Notes under the pieces: model-generated
Told to the model about the DNA's origin: nothing
Databases searched by the model: none
What the model saw: the letters and a program-made list of their open reading frames with translations, nothing else
Part shown: positions 12,660 through 23,600 of the stretch, piece after piece
How the letters are laid out: every line of letters begins with the position of its first letter
How positions within the stretch are numbered: position 1 is the stretch's first letter
Assembly: GCF_035222275.1 (NCBI RefSeq)
Contig: NC_085884.1
Location: 620,001 to 684,000, forward strand
DNA: 64,000 nt
Direction of reading: 5' to 3'
Origin: Podospora bellae-mahoneyi
Lineage: Eukaryota; Ascomycota; Sordariomycetes; Sordariales; Podosporaceae
Position numbers and translations under genes: made by a program

Positions 12660-12735
12660 TGTGAAGGTCAACTCGGGTATCGGAGTAACATCGCGCGTCG
12701 TGCTCGTTTGCGTAAGAGTCGAAGGCTGCATCCTT
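12660..12735 (-). pseudogene. Fragment of a second NACHT-type NLR
   Basis: About 70 bp are strongly similar to the exon-2 start of the intact NLR (9152-9220), in the same orientation. The fragment translates to AAFDSYANEHDARCYSDTR, against AAFDSHTDEHDARCHPDTR in the intact gene. Most DNA differences are transitions. Similarity stops on both sides, so only a scar of a former paralogue remains. Confidence 0.7.
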
Positions 12736-12875
12736 GGTGTTGGAATACAGCACTCATTTGTGGATTTTACAGTATTATCCCCCTTGTTGCTCACAGCACT
12801 CAAAATCTTCAAGCCACAAGACTCATATCGCCCACAGCGGTCACAGGAAGCTACAAAGCTCTCAACCACAACAGT

Positions 12876-13060
12876 CAAGCTCGAAGGCGACCGTAGGGGA
12901 CGTCGAATTGGCGCGCCAATTCAGCAAGATTCGGCTTAGGATGCTTGCTAGCTGAATTCAGGACTTCGACGATTTTAGATTCTACCTCACTATATTGCGA
13001 TGCTGACCCAGAAGGAATTTGAGGTATTATTTGCGTTGAGGTGTTTGCGTTGACACAATG
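12876..13060 (-). mobile_element. Relic of a transposase N-terminal HTH (pogo/psq-like)
   Basis: The minus strand encodes SQYSEVESKIVEVLNSAS followed by KHPKPNLAELARQFDVPYGR. This pattern matches the helix-turn-helix that opens many fungal pogo/Fot-like DDE transposases. The frame ends at a TGA directly after the helix (RLRA-stop), and no transposase core follows. I infer a decayed DNA transposon. Terminal inverted repeats were not found. Confidence 0.5.
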
Positions 13061-13178
13061 AGGTGTCCTTTGGACTGAGATGTCCTTTGCAACGAGATAT
13101 CATTCACATTCAGCTATATCAGCCGTTGCAGAGAGTCGAGCCTTGGCACGCTAGCGATATCCGGTAGTGGCACCTTTC

Positions 13179-13238
13179 GCATTGAGGTGTCTTGCATTGA
13201 GATGTCTTGTATCGAGGTGTCCTGCGTTGGGATGTCCA
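13179..13238. repeat. Four 15-bp tandem units
   Basis: Four imperfect copies of a 15-bp unit based on cattgaggtgtcttg lie side by side. More degenerate copies of the gaggtgtc/gagatgtc core occur at 13030-13110. On the minus strand the units would encode a five-residue repeat such as HLNAR, but I see no convincing gene around it. Confidence 0.75.
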
Positions 13239-13489
13239 GCCCCGCTTCGAAAAAAGATGCATGTCAGTTCGCAGAGATCGCTCCACGACAGAGGCACAAC
13301 GATCTGTATCGGCCAGCGATCTATGCTAGCAAACGTTGTCACAGTTAAGCCAACAGGCAGGTTGAACAGTATGTGGGGCACGGGAGGTGCCCAGCCAATC
13401 GCAGGCAGGCCCCACCACGAAGGCGGTGCAGCATAGCACAATCCTTATCTAAGTTATCTGACAAATCAACGAACCTAGGTTCCAGCACC

Positions 13490-13800
13490 AGTGTTTTTAA
13501 ATAATCCAGTTCGGTATAGCTAATAACTATATAGTAAAATAACTTGTCTTAATTATAGTGGTTCAAACACTAACGAATATAACGTACATTATATATCATC
13601 GAACTATTTACTACCCTTCAATTCCTCCGTATATATACACAATACCCTAAATTAATTATAGCCCAACTGCTCTAATCACATCCTAATTAGCCCTGCCAGT
13701 AATTATTATAATCACACCCTGATTACTCTAATCACATCCTGATTGGCACTGCCAGTGATTATGCTCTGATCACCTTGATTATATCCTGATTAGCTCAGCG
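13490..13800. repeat. AT-rich tract with a 57-bp-period direct repeat
   Basis: Positions 13671..13705 and 13728..13762 are near-identical 35-bp copies beginning tctaatcacatcct, 57 bp apart, with shorter partial copies on both sides. The surroundings (13490-13680) are very AT-rich. RIP-like decay of a former repeat is possible. Confidence 0.65.
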
Positions 13801-14055
13801 CACCCTGCGCCGCTCACACTGTTTGACCTGCTTGTTGGCTTAACTGTGACACACGCGCAAGGAGAAAACGGAAGTCATAATTAGTTTTAGTTACGGTAAG
13901 TATAGCCGAACCGTCCTTAGACATACTTTAGCTTAGGGTAATGCTTACTTCGCTCATTTTGCTCACCTTCTGAGACTAACACGGACAGAGCCCCAAGATA
14001 TTGTCGGGTGTGACTATATAGGTAAATGTACTCTCTAAAAGTCTGACAAGAAGCT

Positions 14056-14089
14056 AGATGATGATGGTGATGATGATGATGATGATGAC
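14056..14089 (+). repeat. GAT trinucleotide microsatellite
   Basis: A run of ten GAT units with one GGT interruption lies immediately upstream of the BTB gene's inferred start codon. In the BTB reading frame it would encode Asp residues, but a stop codon lies just upstream, so I treat it as 5' untranslated. Confidence 0.8.
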
Positions 14090-14104
14090 TGGCTTGTATC
14101 GAGG

Positions 14105-14856
14105 ATGAAGGGTCTTTTGACTTCAGACAGGTACCTTGATATGACCATCTCCTGTGGCACCCAAAGCAGGAAGGTGCACCAAGCAATCGTCTGTCCCGCT
14201 TGTCCACTGTTTGAAAAGGCGTTGGCTGGAGACTGGAAGGTAAGTTGTATAAGTTGTGAAGGGTGTTGTTGAAGCTTCTGACAAGAATTGCCATCCAGGA
14301 AGCACAAGACAACACCATCGACATGTCGACTCACGCCCCCTGGATGATTGACCGTCTCGTGGAGTTCATCTACACTGGAGAATATTCAACCTGTCAACAC
14401 ACGACCAAAGGGGACGGTGATGTCAATTGCGATGACCATAGCTGCTCCACGCTCCTCACAAAGGACCAATTCCTCCATGGTTTTGATCAGACCGATCTGC
14501 CCACTGCTTTCACGACTCCCGACACCAGTGAGCGTCTCACGAGTTCGGGTTATCCTAATCGTAGACTTTCCCCAGACCGTATCAGAGAGGGCTTTTGGAT
14601 CTCACCGCAGGTGTATATCCTGTGTGGAATCCAAAGGCTTTGTACCTTTGCCGCAGTCCGCTTTCATGAGTTCGGCTCTCTTCTCTCACACCCAGACTGA
14701 GCGTTAGATAGACACCAAAGGATGGAAGATTCATCTGAATTTGTCCAAAGGGTTGGAAAGATACTAGTTTCGATGATCGATCCACTTTATTCAATACTGC
14801 CACCCATCTCGAGAGAGAAAAGAACATGCTTCACAGAAAGCTATGTCACCATTTGA
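14105..14856 (+). pseudogene. BTB/POZ-domain protein, probably truncated by an in-frame TGA
   Basis: Exon 14105..14239 and exon 14299 onward are joined by a 59-bp GT-AG intron. The joined start reads YLDMTISCGTQSRKVHQAIV followed by CPLFEKAL. The second exon gives MIDRLVEFIYTGEYS. Together these form the conserved first half of a fungal BTB/POZ fold, a protein-protein interaction domain. The frame ends with TGA at 14698-14700 after FHEFGSLLSHPD. The same frame continues for about 50 codons (EDSSEFVQRVGKILVSMI) to 14856, resembling the helical region expected after a BTB domain. One C-to-T change (CGA to TGA) would explain the break. Either the gene is dead or a shortened 178-residue protein is made. 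Identity of the BTB domain is good; the status of the gene is uncertain. Confidence 0.6.
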
Positions 14857-15559
14857 TGCGGTATGAAAGGGTTGAGGAGTACAGGGCGCAAATAGTTCTC
14901 ATGGTGCAAAAGGATAACGAGTTCGCCTAAGATTTTCGGAACATCTATTACAAACTGCACCTGGCAGCCCTGATGACCTTGACCACCACTTGTTGCCAAG
15001 TGTTGAGCGCGTTGATTACCTCGTTCACAATCCGGAGCTTCCGGGGTTTACATGTAGCATGAGGGGTTTGGTAGACGCGTTAATAAAATAAAATGGGTTA
15101 CCAATCGTCTTATTCCGACCTTGGTCAGAGTGAATGCGTTCTACCTTTCTCTCCAAAACCTGGAATCAGCCCATGGTTGTTGTCAACATTTGATGTCGAG
15201 AGAAGAGCCAGATGTCTAACCACAGCAACAGCAACTGAGATAAACTCCAGCCTAACGTGAGTTAGCAATGTCTTACCTCCAAGCGTATAGACAGAATATA
15301 GCAACCTACCAGGAAAGTGATTGGATGTCTAGGATACAAAAGGCCACGCCGCTATACACCAAGGTTGACTTTGGGTCCAAGCCATGGCTTTGATGGTGCA
15401 CCTATGTTGCGGATCCCATATGTACCTGTCGTTCGAGTGTTGAGCCTGAGAACGTGACCGGATCCAGATGGCCGAAACGTAAACATACCAATGCGATTGC
15501 CGAAGCTTTTGGTGACCCTTTATGTACCCTTCCACGTTGGTTCATCACTCTGTGATTCT
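14857..15559. other. Intergenic, nothing recognised
   Basis: About 700 bp between the BTB relic and the Cys-rich protein gene. Only short frames with no recognisable domain are present. Confidence 0.5.
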
Positions 15560-16090
15560 CTAGTTCTCTCCCTTGCTCTTCACGGCGGCCACTGTGAAGG
15601 CGTATTGTCCCCACGGATCGTAAGCAGCTGAAGCGTTGGACTCGCCGGCGCAGTCAACATTGGTCTTGGAGTCACTATCCCGCTCTCCAGCACCTTGCTC
15701 CTTGTCGCTGTCCAAGAGCGGCTTGAAAAGGGCGATCTCTCTATCGGTGGCGTAATGATGCCAGGGATCAAAGGTAGGATCGTTGGTGAAGTGGACAGTA
15801 ACCTTGGCTTTGTACGACTCTGGCGAAGGCCGCTTGTCGGCCGGTTGGTGGCGGAGGTCAATGTTCAGCAGGGCCTCCTCCATCAGATCCTCTTCGGTGA
15901 AGGTTGTGTCGCCGCAGTAGAAGCACTCGGAAGGCTTGAGATAGTGGTAGGTTGTGCCTCTCTTCTTGGGGCCGCGGCACTCGTCCCAGTTCTTGCGCTG
16001 CTTGTTGCAAGGCTTGAGGTCGATCTCCTGCGAGTCGATGGCAGCGCCGCAGTCCTTGCAGACGTAGTGGCAGAGGGTGAAGGTGCACAT
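15560..16090 (-). CDS. Small cysteine-rich protein of unknown function
   Basis: A single exon of 176 residues; the start is the first Met at 16090. The N-terminal half holds several cysteine pairs: C-x(4)-H-x(2)-C-x(2)-C early on, then a CxxC in ECFYCGD. This spacing suggests a small zinc-binding fold. The C-terminal half is acidic and polar and ends with an aromatic DPWGQYAFTV segment. There is no signal peptide or membrane segment. I do not recognise a named family. Similar short Cys-rich proteins of unknown function are common in filamentous fungi. It is transcribed divergently from the next gene, with about 400 bp between start codons. That the frame is coding is likely, given its length, Cys pattern and tidy promoter spacing, but it is not proven. 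Confidence 0.65.
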   Translation of the reverse strand: MCTFTLCHYVCKDCGAAIDSQEIDLKPCNKQRKNWDECRGPKKRGTTYHYLKPSECFYCGDTTFTEEDLMEEALLNIDLRHQPADKRPSPESYKAKVTVHFTNDPTFDPWHHYATDREIALFKPLLDSDKEQGAGERDSDSKTNVDCAGESNASAAYDPWGQYAFTVAAVKSKGEN

Positions 16091-16332
16091 CTTGGCGGTA
16101 GGAGTGGCGGATTGGTGTGCAAGTTGGGTGAAGGCGATGAAGCGAGACGAAGAAACAATCCTCTTGTGGCGTTTGTGAACAAAAGAAGTAAAGAGTCGAG
16201 TGACAACGAAAGAGATTGCTATTTATGGCATCATCCAGCGGCCCCGGCACTCTATCCTGCAGCAGGGCTTTATTCACCTTTGTTCACCTGGTCTATTGTG
16301 ATCGAAGACAATGGCTTTGTCGCACCACACGG

Positions 16333-16357
16333 CCAATTGGAATTGGCAGTATATAAG
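16333..16357 (+). promoter_or_regulatory. Candidate CCAAT and TATA elements for the 16498 gene
   Basis: CCAAT at 16333-16337 lies within a short palindrome. TATATAAG at 16350-16357 sits about 140 bp upstream of the inferred ATG at 16498. Spacing is plausible for a fungal core promoter; function is inferred only from sequence. Confidence 0.4.
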
Positions 16358-16497
16358 TTGCTCCCAATCCGTCACCCTGTAACGGACCGACATTCATACA
16401 TTATAACACTTCACTCAATCTATCTGATCAATCACAGAGCAACTTTAATCAGTCACAGTTCATCTAGTGCAGATAACAGTGAGTCATCTTGGTCAAA

Positions 16498-17817
16498 ATG
16501 GCAACCAATTCCACATACTTTGTTGCTCTCTGCTCCTTCGTAGCCACCCGCTACGCGGAAGCCGGGATCCAACTTGACGATATCGAGCGCGAAGAATTGC
16601 CCCTTACCCTCAGCACCTTCCTCAACACCATCTCCAACGGTCTTGGTGACCCCATTCCGGAGAAAAGAAAGCGCCGAGGTATTGACTTCGGCCCGGAAAC
16701 ACTCAACGAGATTCCTCCTGCTAACTTGCATTACAGCACCAACAAAGGCCGCCAATGCCAGCCACACATCAGCGGGCACCGGCATTCCCGCTCGGGTATA
16801 TCTTCAGGCCTTGTTCCCGAATACTTCGGCTGCCCGAGATGCCATGGCACTGGAACCACCTGCCCAAACGCCAACATGACCGCCCTCATCAATCGTGAAA
16901 GCGGGCCTATTGCCAAGCTAGCCTCAGCAATCTACGCAGTCGACCAGGTCTTTCACAAATGGGTAGTCCACGCCTTCCCCCCCGGCTTCTCCTGGGCCTC
17001 CTCCCCCTTGGACAACTCCTACTCCCAAGCCGAACTGACCACCTTCTTCAACCTCATCACCTTGTCCTACAACCTCCACACCCTCCGGACCACCCTCAAG
17101 GACCTCAGCACCCACATGAAATTCGTCTCCAGAAAAATCTCCGCCTTCTCCGCCGCCCTCTCCTTCCTCTTGGGAATCCTAATCCACATCTCGGAGAGCC
17201 ACGGAGTCCAAATCCCCCCTAACCTCCCCTTCACCTTCAAACCAGTCGACGAAACCCATTACCGCTGCCCCTTCCCGGGCATCACCAACCAGTCCAACAC
17301 CAGACCCCCACATGACCACTACTTCACCCTCGTCAAGAGTTCCATCCTCCTCCGCCACGCCGTCACCCAACTTTCCAAATTCATCACCACCACGCTCGCC
17401 TCCCACATCCGCCTCGCCGTCATGTCCGTCGGCGCCTTGTCACAATCCCCCCCCGGAACTATCGACCCTTCTCTCCTCTGCCCAGGTAGGCTGGGCCAGT
17501 TAGCGGACAAGCTGGGGAACATGGAGGTCATCTCCATGGAGCAGGAACTCAAGCCTTTTCTCCAACGGCTCGAGGACCATGCCGCGGCTGTCAAGGAGAA
17601 GCTGGGTGGGTGGGATTTGGGGGATCAGGCGCTGGCAATGGATACCAGCACTCTGTCGGGGTCGTATGTCGAGATGTTGGCGGGCAAGTTTGGGGAGGTT
17701 CAGACGGCGACGTTGGGGAGTGGCGGGTGGATGATCCAGGTTGCGGAGGAGGGGGCGAGGGTGGTAGGTGAGGTTGCTGAGGGGTATAGGCTGTTGAGGC
17801 TGAGGGAGTATTGTTGA
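16498..17817 (+). CDS. Hypothetical protein, 439 residues
   Basis: One uninterrupted exon; the start at 16498 is the first Met of the frame. The protein begins MATNSTYFVALCSFVATRYA, a weakly hydrophobic start that is not a convincing signal peptide. It has a basic stretch near KRKRRG, then CPRCHGTGTTC, a possible metal-binding knuckle. A long helix-rich middle contains a hydrophobic run (ISAFSAALSFLLGILIHI) that may be a membrane or buried helix. The C-terminus is amphipathic. Third codon positions between about 16960 and 17450 are strongly biased to C, as in well-expressed fungal genes, which supports coding. I do not recognise the family and assign no function. The upstream neighbour is a divergent Cys-rich gene; the laccase lies downstream, convergent. 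Confidence 0.7.
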   Translation: MATNSTYFVALCSFVATRYAEAGIQLDDIEREELPLTLSTFLNTISNGLGDPIPEKRKRRGIDFGPETLNEIPPANLHYSTNKGRQCQPHISGHRHSRSGISSGLVPEYFGCPRCHGTGTTCPNANMTALINRESGPIAKLASAIYAVDQVFHKWVVHAFPPGFSWASSPLDNSYSQAELTTFFNLITLSYNLHTLRTTLKDLSTHMKFVSRKISAFSAALSFLLGILIHISESHGVQIPPNLPFTFKPVDETHYRCPFPGITNQSNTRPPHDHYFTLVKSSILLRHAVTQLSKFITTTLASHIRLAVMSVGALSQSPPGTIDPSLLCPGRLGQLADKLGNMEVISMEQELKPFLQRLEDHAAAVKEKLGGWDLGDQALAMDTSTLSGSYVEMLAGKFGEVQTATLGSGGWMIQVAEEGARVVGEVAEGYRLLRLREYC

Positions 17818-18492
17818 TTGACATGGAAGTGGGAGATGGTGGGTGGACAGATCATGGTATGGAGTTTGGTAAGTAGGGTGTAGTTTTCTTTAGGTTGTTG
17901 GGACTGTCACGACTGTCTGATGCCGTGCTTTTGGATATCACCTTTTACTAATTTTCTTCTTTTATACCACATGAACCCAGAAATGTTTACTACCTAATTT
18001 ATTCTTTTATCACAACACACACAAGTCCCAGAATGCAACAGTGAAACGTGACAAGTAGCAAGAACCAAACAGCACCATGGTTTTATTGTCAACGGTGGAA
18101 GGGATGAATCCCGTGAACCACCACGTTGAAAGCTATGCTAGGTATCTATCTACCCAATAACAAAGCTCATTTTTCCCTTCCATCCGTGGCGTCAGTTCAG
18201 AGACTGACATGTCCAATTCCCAGTGCTGACTGATCCCTGCCTTGAAAAATGTACCCTGGCCAGAGTAGAGAAGAGAAAGAGGAAAGAGGTATAAGAAAAC
18301 AGAAAATAGAAATCACACTCATTGTTCGAGTGAGACTTGTGTTGTACAGGCCCCCCACAATTGACCTCGACAACAGCAAAGAAAATAGAGCAAGAAACCC
18401 CCGCCGTCACCCGTCCCAGTTCCGTGATATGCTCCCAATCCCCCCATGTATGCATATATATGTCCCAACCTTTCCCTCTGCATGCCGCCCTC
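17818..18492. other. Convergent intergenic region
   Basis: About 675 bp hold the 3' ends of two convergent genes. No gene or RNA is recognised. Low-complexity AT stretches near 17940-18020 could serve as polyadenylation regions. Confidence 0.5.
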
Positions 18493-20531
18493 TTAGTTCT
18501 TGATATACCAATCAGGATGCTCACCAACCCACTTCTTGACCTTCAACCCCGAATCGATCTTGGGGTAGGGGTTAGTAGGCCAGTATGCCCTCCAGGCATT
18601 GCAGTTGTTGTTGTGCTGGTTCTTGTCCGCCTGGCTGAAACCGTTGCGCAAGTCATCGGGGCGCTCGAGATACTGCACCGACAAACCGCCAGACACGTGC
18701 CAGGCAATGTGGCAGTGGAAAAGCCAAGCACCGGGGTTGTCAGACTTGAAGGCGATAAGCAGCCATCCGTTGGCGGGAAGCATGGCGACGTCGCGACGGA
18801 CCGGGTTGGAGCTCTTGAGCAGGGCCATGTCAGTGGCGGGATTGAAGCGGTAGCGTGTCTGAGGAACACCGGCCGGTTGGTCGGGGGAGCGGCCGACGAC
18901 GAGGAAATCATGACCGTGAAGATGCATCGGGTGCGGAATGCTGAAGGGGCCGGTAGGATCGTTCTCGATGAGCCAGTAAGTCCATTGGTTGACGCTGTTG
19001 ACGGTGATGACGTTGGCTTGAGGAGGATAGCTGGTGTTTTGGGCAATGACGTAGTCAACAATCGGTTTGTCCCAGTCGACATTAATGGAGCTGCCATTGA
19101 CCTTCCAGACAAAGAGGGGTGTGCCGCCGAGGGTCAAGGAGACGGGCAGAGTGTTGTTAGGGCGGGGAGTGAAGCCACTAGTAGGAACGCTGCGGGAGAC
19201 AACAGGTGTCAAGTTGTTGAGGTCCATGCAGTTGGCATCAGCAGCAGGAGTGCCAATGTAGGTCGGGAGAGTGTTGGGAGCTCCCTGGTAGCGGAAGACC
19301 GCAGCCGGGTGAGGATTGAGCGAAGCACCGCAGGCAAGACCGCCGCCAAAGGTGGCGTTGAACCAGTAGTTCCCAACACTCTGGTTGGCGTCAATAGTGA
19401 CATCGTAGCGCTGACCAACGGCAAGGAAGAGACTGTCGACAGTCTGGGCCTGAACGGGAACCATGTCGGCGGCAATGATGGTCATGGTGTGATTCTGGAG
19501 CTTCAGCTGGAAGTGATCGTGGGTCGAGGTGTTGATGATGCGGAGACGATGACGCTTGCCGGGGGTGAGCGTGACATTGGCAAATTTACCAGCGCCGGTC
19601 TGGGGATTCTTTCCGTGCCCTTTGAAGAGAACAGTGTCACTGGGAGGGGGACCGCCATTCATGGTTTCCTCGACCAGAACATCAGCCGGCTTGTGGTAGT
19701 AGTCGGTAATGGGGAAGACACCAAGATCAATATCGTAGGGAAGCGAAGCAGGACCATTGACCACGATGGTGCCAACGACGCCGTTGCCGTATTGGGCCGA
19801 GAAATGCGAGTGGTACCAACTGGTGCCATATTGCTGAGCGCGGAACCTGTAGATGCGGCTGCCTCCCTTGGGCGGGATAGGGCATTCGGTGACACCGTTG
19901 GCACCATCGTGCATGTTTGTTCCTTTCTGGTGGAGGCCGTGCCAATGAATAGAGGTGCTGCGAGAAAAGGGTCAGTACAAGTTCCATGGGCAGTAAACAA
20001 TATCAATGTGAGAAACATACCCATTAGTCCTGAGATTGTTGATGACATTGACTTGAATCCAATCACCCCAATTAGCAGTAATGGTAGGCCCTGAATCACC
20101 TGTTAGCATAGGCCTTGTCAGATGGCACGGCAGTGAACATACCAAAGATGTCACCATTGACAAGCATGACCTTCTGCTTAACCACGCCATCAGGACCGAG
20201 CCAGTTGTCAACTTCGGTCAAGGTCAGAGTATACTATAAGGTTGTTAGTAACCAGGGGCACCATGACTTCATCAAAGGGGCAAAAGCATACGGTGCGTGT
20301 GACTCCGGTGTTGGGAGTGCTGACTTCGTAGTCCGTGTTGATATCAAAACCAGGGGCCCAGCAAGCACGGTTGGCGGCAGTGTGGCACGAAGACTGCCTC
20401 TCTTCGACGGGACGAAGAAGATCACGAGTGACCTCGCGGGGCACGCCCGGGAGAGAAGGTGCGGCTAGGACGGCGCTGGGAGCGACGAGGCCAAGCAGGA
20501 GCGCCGCGGCGCTGAAGAAAGACTTCATCAT
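18493..20531 (-). CDS. Asco-laccase (multicopper oxidase), secreted
   Basis: Exons on the minus strand are 20531..20292, 20233..20143, 20090..20021 and 19957..18493, giving 621 residues. The introns (58, 52 and 63 bp) all have GT-AG ends and preserve frame. A signal peptide (hydrophobic run to AVLAAP) is followed by a propeptide-like region. All four copper motifs are present: HWHG, WYHSH, HPMHLHGHDF and HCHIAWHVSGGL. The last contains the type-1 Cys and an axial Leu. The protein ends DSGL plus 16 residues. In ascomycete laccases this plug is cut after the Leu of DSGL during maturation. The enzyme oxidises phenols with reduction of oxygen to water, outside the cell. Regulation is not visible beyond a candidate TATA element. 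Roles in lignin, melanin or defence chemistry are family knowledge, not shown here. Confidence 0.96.
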
Positions 20532-20644
20532 GAACAAGAACTGAAGAGAATAGACCGAGAGGAGAACCGGGTGAAGGGGGGGATGGAGAGGAGAGCTGGT
20601 GAGGATGAGAAGAAAGGGTGACTCAAAATGGACGGAGATGGTGA

Positions 20645-20652
20645 TTCTTATA
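20645..20652 (-). promoter_or_regulatory. Candidate TATA element of the laccase gene
   Basis: On the minus strand the sequence reads TATAAGAA, about 115 bp upstream of the laccase ATG. Position and composition suit a TATA box, but this is a sequence-only inference. Confidence 0.3.
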
Positions 20653-20659
20653 GAAGATC

Positions 20660-23600
20660 CATCAGATGGTAAAAAGACTCAGTCGATAATTCGAGATGTG
20701 ATCAGCCAGGGTGATGGTGCTCGGTGCTCGTATTCTCGATGACCTCCCCTTTCCTCCTTTGGATATTGTCTGAGTCACGGCGTCTCTAGTCTTCTTCGTC
20801 GGAAGACGCGGGTACCGCTAGGTAGAGGCGTGTGTAGGACGCGCGAGGGGCAGACGTGAGCGGCTCGGCATATGGATGTCGATACCTGCTAGACTGCATT
20901 CTATCGAAGTTCCCATGACCTGGATCCAGCTATATGGGCGGCATGCCGAGAGTATTGGATGTATCGTGAGGGTGTGAGAAAGCTACGCTACAGATAGACA
21001 TGATCTTAGGAACCGGGATAGCTTGACAGCAGGGTTATCGGGCTATGGCAACCCGAACACCCCATCCTGTCACGCCGGGTAAGCCCATGTTAAGGGCGGG
21101 GTGAGTAAGCTTGAAGCTGAACCGCAGCACAAGTTCGTGTGCGTTCAAAAAGAGGCATCTGCAAAGAGGGTCGCTTCGGCTGTACGTGGGCGGATGTTAA
21201 GTCACAGGATTCGATAGTCTCATGAAGCCTTCCACTTCTTTGGGACTCAACGAGGGCAGCGAGGTGGGGAGCTTTAGGTGTCGTAGCTGTTGATCTGTAT
21301 CGTGATGGCTATTTGCGGAGCATCGCTCGAGGTGTGAAGAAGGGGAGTGGTGATGACTTCAATCACCATCCTGCATCAAAGTATTGGCTTGGCCCAAGCT
21401 GGGAATATTCTCCCAAAGATCGTGAACAAGGTACGTCGCTGCCTGCCTTGTGCCACACTCCATACCCCTGGACGAACAGGCGTGTAAGAGGAACGGGACG
21501 GCATGGAGAAGAGGCCCAAGAGATGCACATTTGACCCTTCAGCCGCGTCTTCGGCGGCTGTGCATGTGTACGGCAACAAACGGGCACCAACCGCGTAATC
21601 GAGGAACCATCTTGGCAGGGGAAAAGCAGAAGGGAGGCCAGTTGTGGATGGGGTGGACGGTGCAATGCGTACCATAGCGTGGGCAAAAGCAAAAGAGGGC
21701 ACAAGATTGACATTTCGGTTTCTCGCTTACCCAGAGATTGAAGTCAACAGCCACGCGGCACCCAAGATCTTGGTAGTAACGGAATGTTTCTAGAATGGAA
21801 ACCCGGAATCGAATAAACCAAACAATATAGATGACACTGCCAGGGTAATTGGGGGTCCCTGTTTGAAAACCAGTAAATGGTGAGCAGCAGCGGCGTAGTC
21901 ATCTCGCGTTGGAAAGGGGGCACCGAACTGCAACCCAGTGGGCTACCCACGCAGGGACCTTGGAAATGCCCAAAGGATCACTTGGGCCAGGGTGATGTGG
22001 GCAGGTTACCGGTCAGGGTCGCAATACGAGTGGATAGCGCTATATCCGGCAACGAGGACGTCTCTTTGAGGGATGTCACGTTCTGAGTTTCATTCTCTCC
22101 GAGTAGCTCCCGACGAAGGCCTCGCTTCTGCCCTACCGGTATGATGATTAATTTGACATCCCGCTCGCCTCCTTGGAGATGGAACCAATTCTTATTGGCC
22201 ACAGCTTATCTTGGCGGGGATAACAGCCTTTCTCGGTGATAAGTTATGAACACTTGTGTCCTGCAGTACGGGGTGGAACTATTGGCTGATGGTATGAGTG
22301 AAATATCGTTCGACGGATCACCTGCGTCAGAACGCTCACAGTCAGCACTAGACGACTGGAAGCTTGGTTCAGGCCGAAAGGGTTCTCAGGCCAAGCGCCT
22401 AGAGGATACGAATAGGAAACAAGAAACGACAAGTTGAAGCTACTGGCGACATGGACTTTGGGAAAGAAACGCAGCAAGAACTTGGAATAACTTGGCGGCA
22501 GAATCGGACCCGGAGCGGAAGTGAATGGTGGCCGGTAACCAGGCTAGTGTGTAATATGGCTTCCGAGGAGGCTCCAAGAATGAGGTGCTGGGATGCCCAG
22601 GCCATGCCATGCGAGTGTGATAAGTCGTGTAACCTCCATCGTAAGCTGAGAATGCAACTGTCCGCCTGGCACTTTTGAACAGACGCCGCATCGAAGAGGT
22701 GGCGTAAGGGGAACGCCAAATTGCGGATGCTAAGTTTCGAGGCGAGAGTCGAGTGTACCGGACTGTACAGTTGGGTGGGGCTTGTAGGGCAAGAGAAGAA
22801 AGACGAGCACTGGGTTTGCTCAAGCTTTAGCTGACCCCTGTTGTCGTCGCTTGTGATGACTTGATTTGTTTCTGCGGCTCGACGGCTGCAACGCTGCAAC
22901 GCTGCAGCGCTGCAATGCTCCAGCAGCGCGGTTCTGTATAGTCAAGACTCGTATCATATCTGCGCTTGGGCAAGAAACGAAGAGACAGGCTGTGCCGTGC
23001 TCCTCCAATCTTACCAGTCTTACCGTCCTTACGCCGCAGTGTTCAACAATACCCCACAATGTGGAGGACAAGCTCTGGCCTTGTGGTTGACGAAACGAAA
23101 TCGCCGTATGAGATCGTATTGTCTGGAGGCTGATGGACCCAAAGTAAGTTACTTGGATGTGGGAAGCAGCTGCAGGTGGGAGTGTTGAAGCTTTGGGCAA
23201 GCTAACCAAACTCGAATCAAAGTCGGTCCCGAGCCGTGTTCGCTTCTAAATAAAGCCAGTCTATTAGAACCCTGACCCCTTGTGCCCACACATTCGTCCA
23301 ATCGCAATCGAGGCGCATTTTGAGTTGTTCCTTGCCCGCGATGTGGCGCGCCCGGCACGGCAGGCAAGTATTGGGTTCGTCGTACGGAATCAGACGAAAT
23401 GCTCTTGATGGATTGTGGATGGGAAAAATGATTCGATGAAGGGTCGTTGAAGCGGAGCCCAAGGACGCCAGAATAATCCTTTCCTGGGCGCAACAATCCT
23501 TGTGTGGATCGGTGGGGAACCTGGGAGACTAGAAAGCGTAATAAACTCGAGAGACCAAGGTGAAGTCGTGATGGTTACCGACCCAAATGCATCACTAGTG

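Noticed and set aside
13151-13441. Minus-strand frame with five-residue HLNAR-like repeats, considered as a pentapeptide-repeat protein
   Set aside because: Only four units, no conserved pentapeptide core, and it lies in a relic zone with tandem DNA repeats.
18337-20094. 585-codon plus-strand frame antisense to the laccase
   Set aside because: It is a shadow of the GC-biased laccase exons; it crosses laccase introns and has no recognisable domain.
22399-22899. 166-codon minus-strand frame in the gene-poor region
   Set aside because: Composition and overlapping frames look random; no signal peptide or motif.
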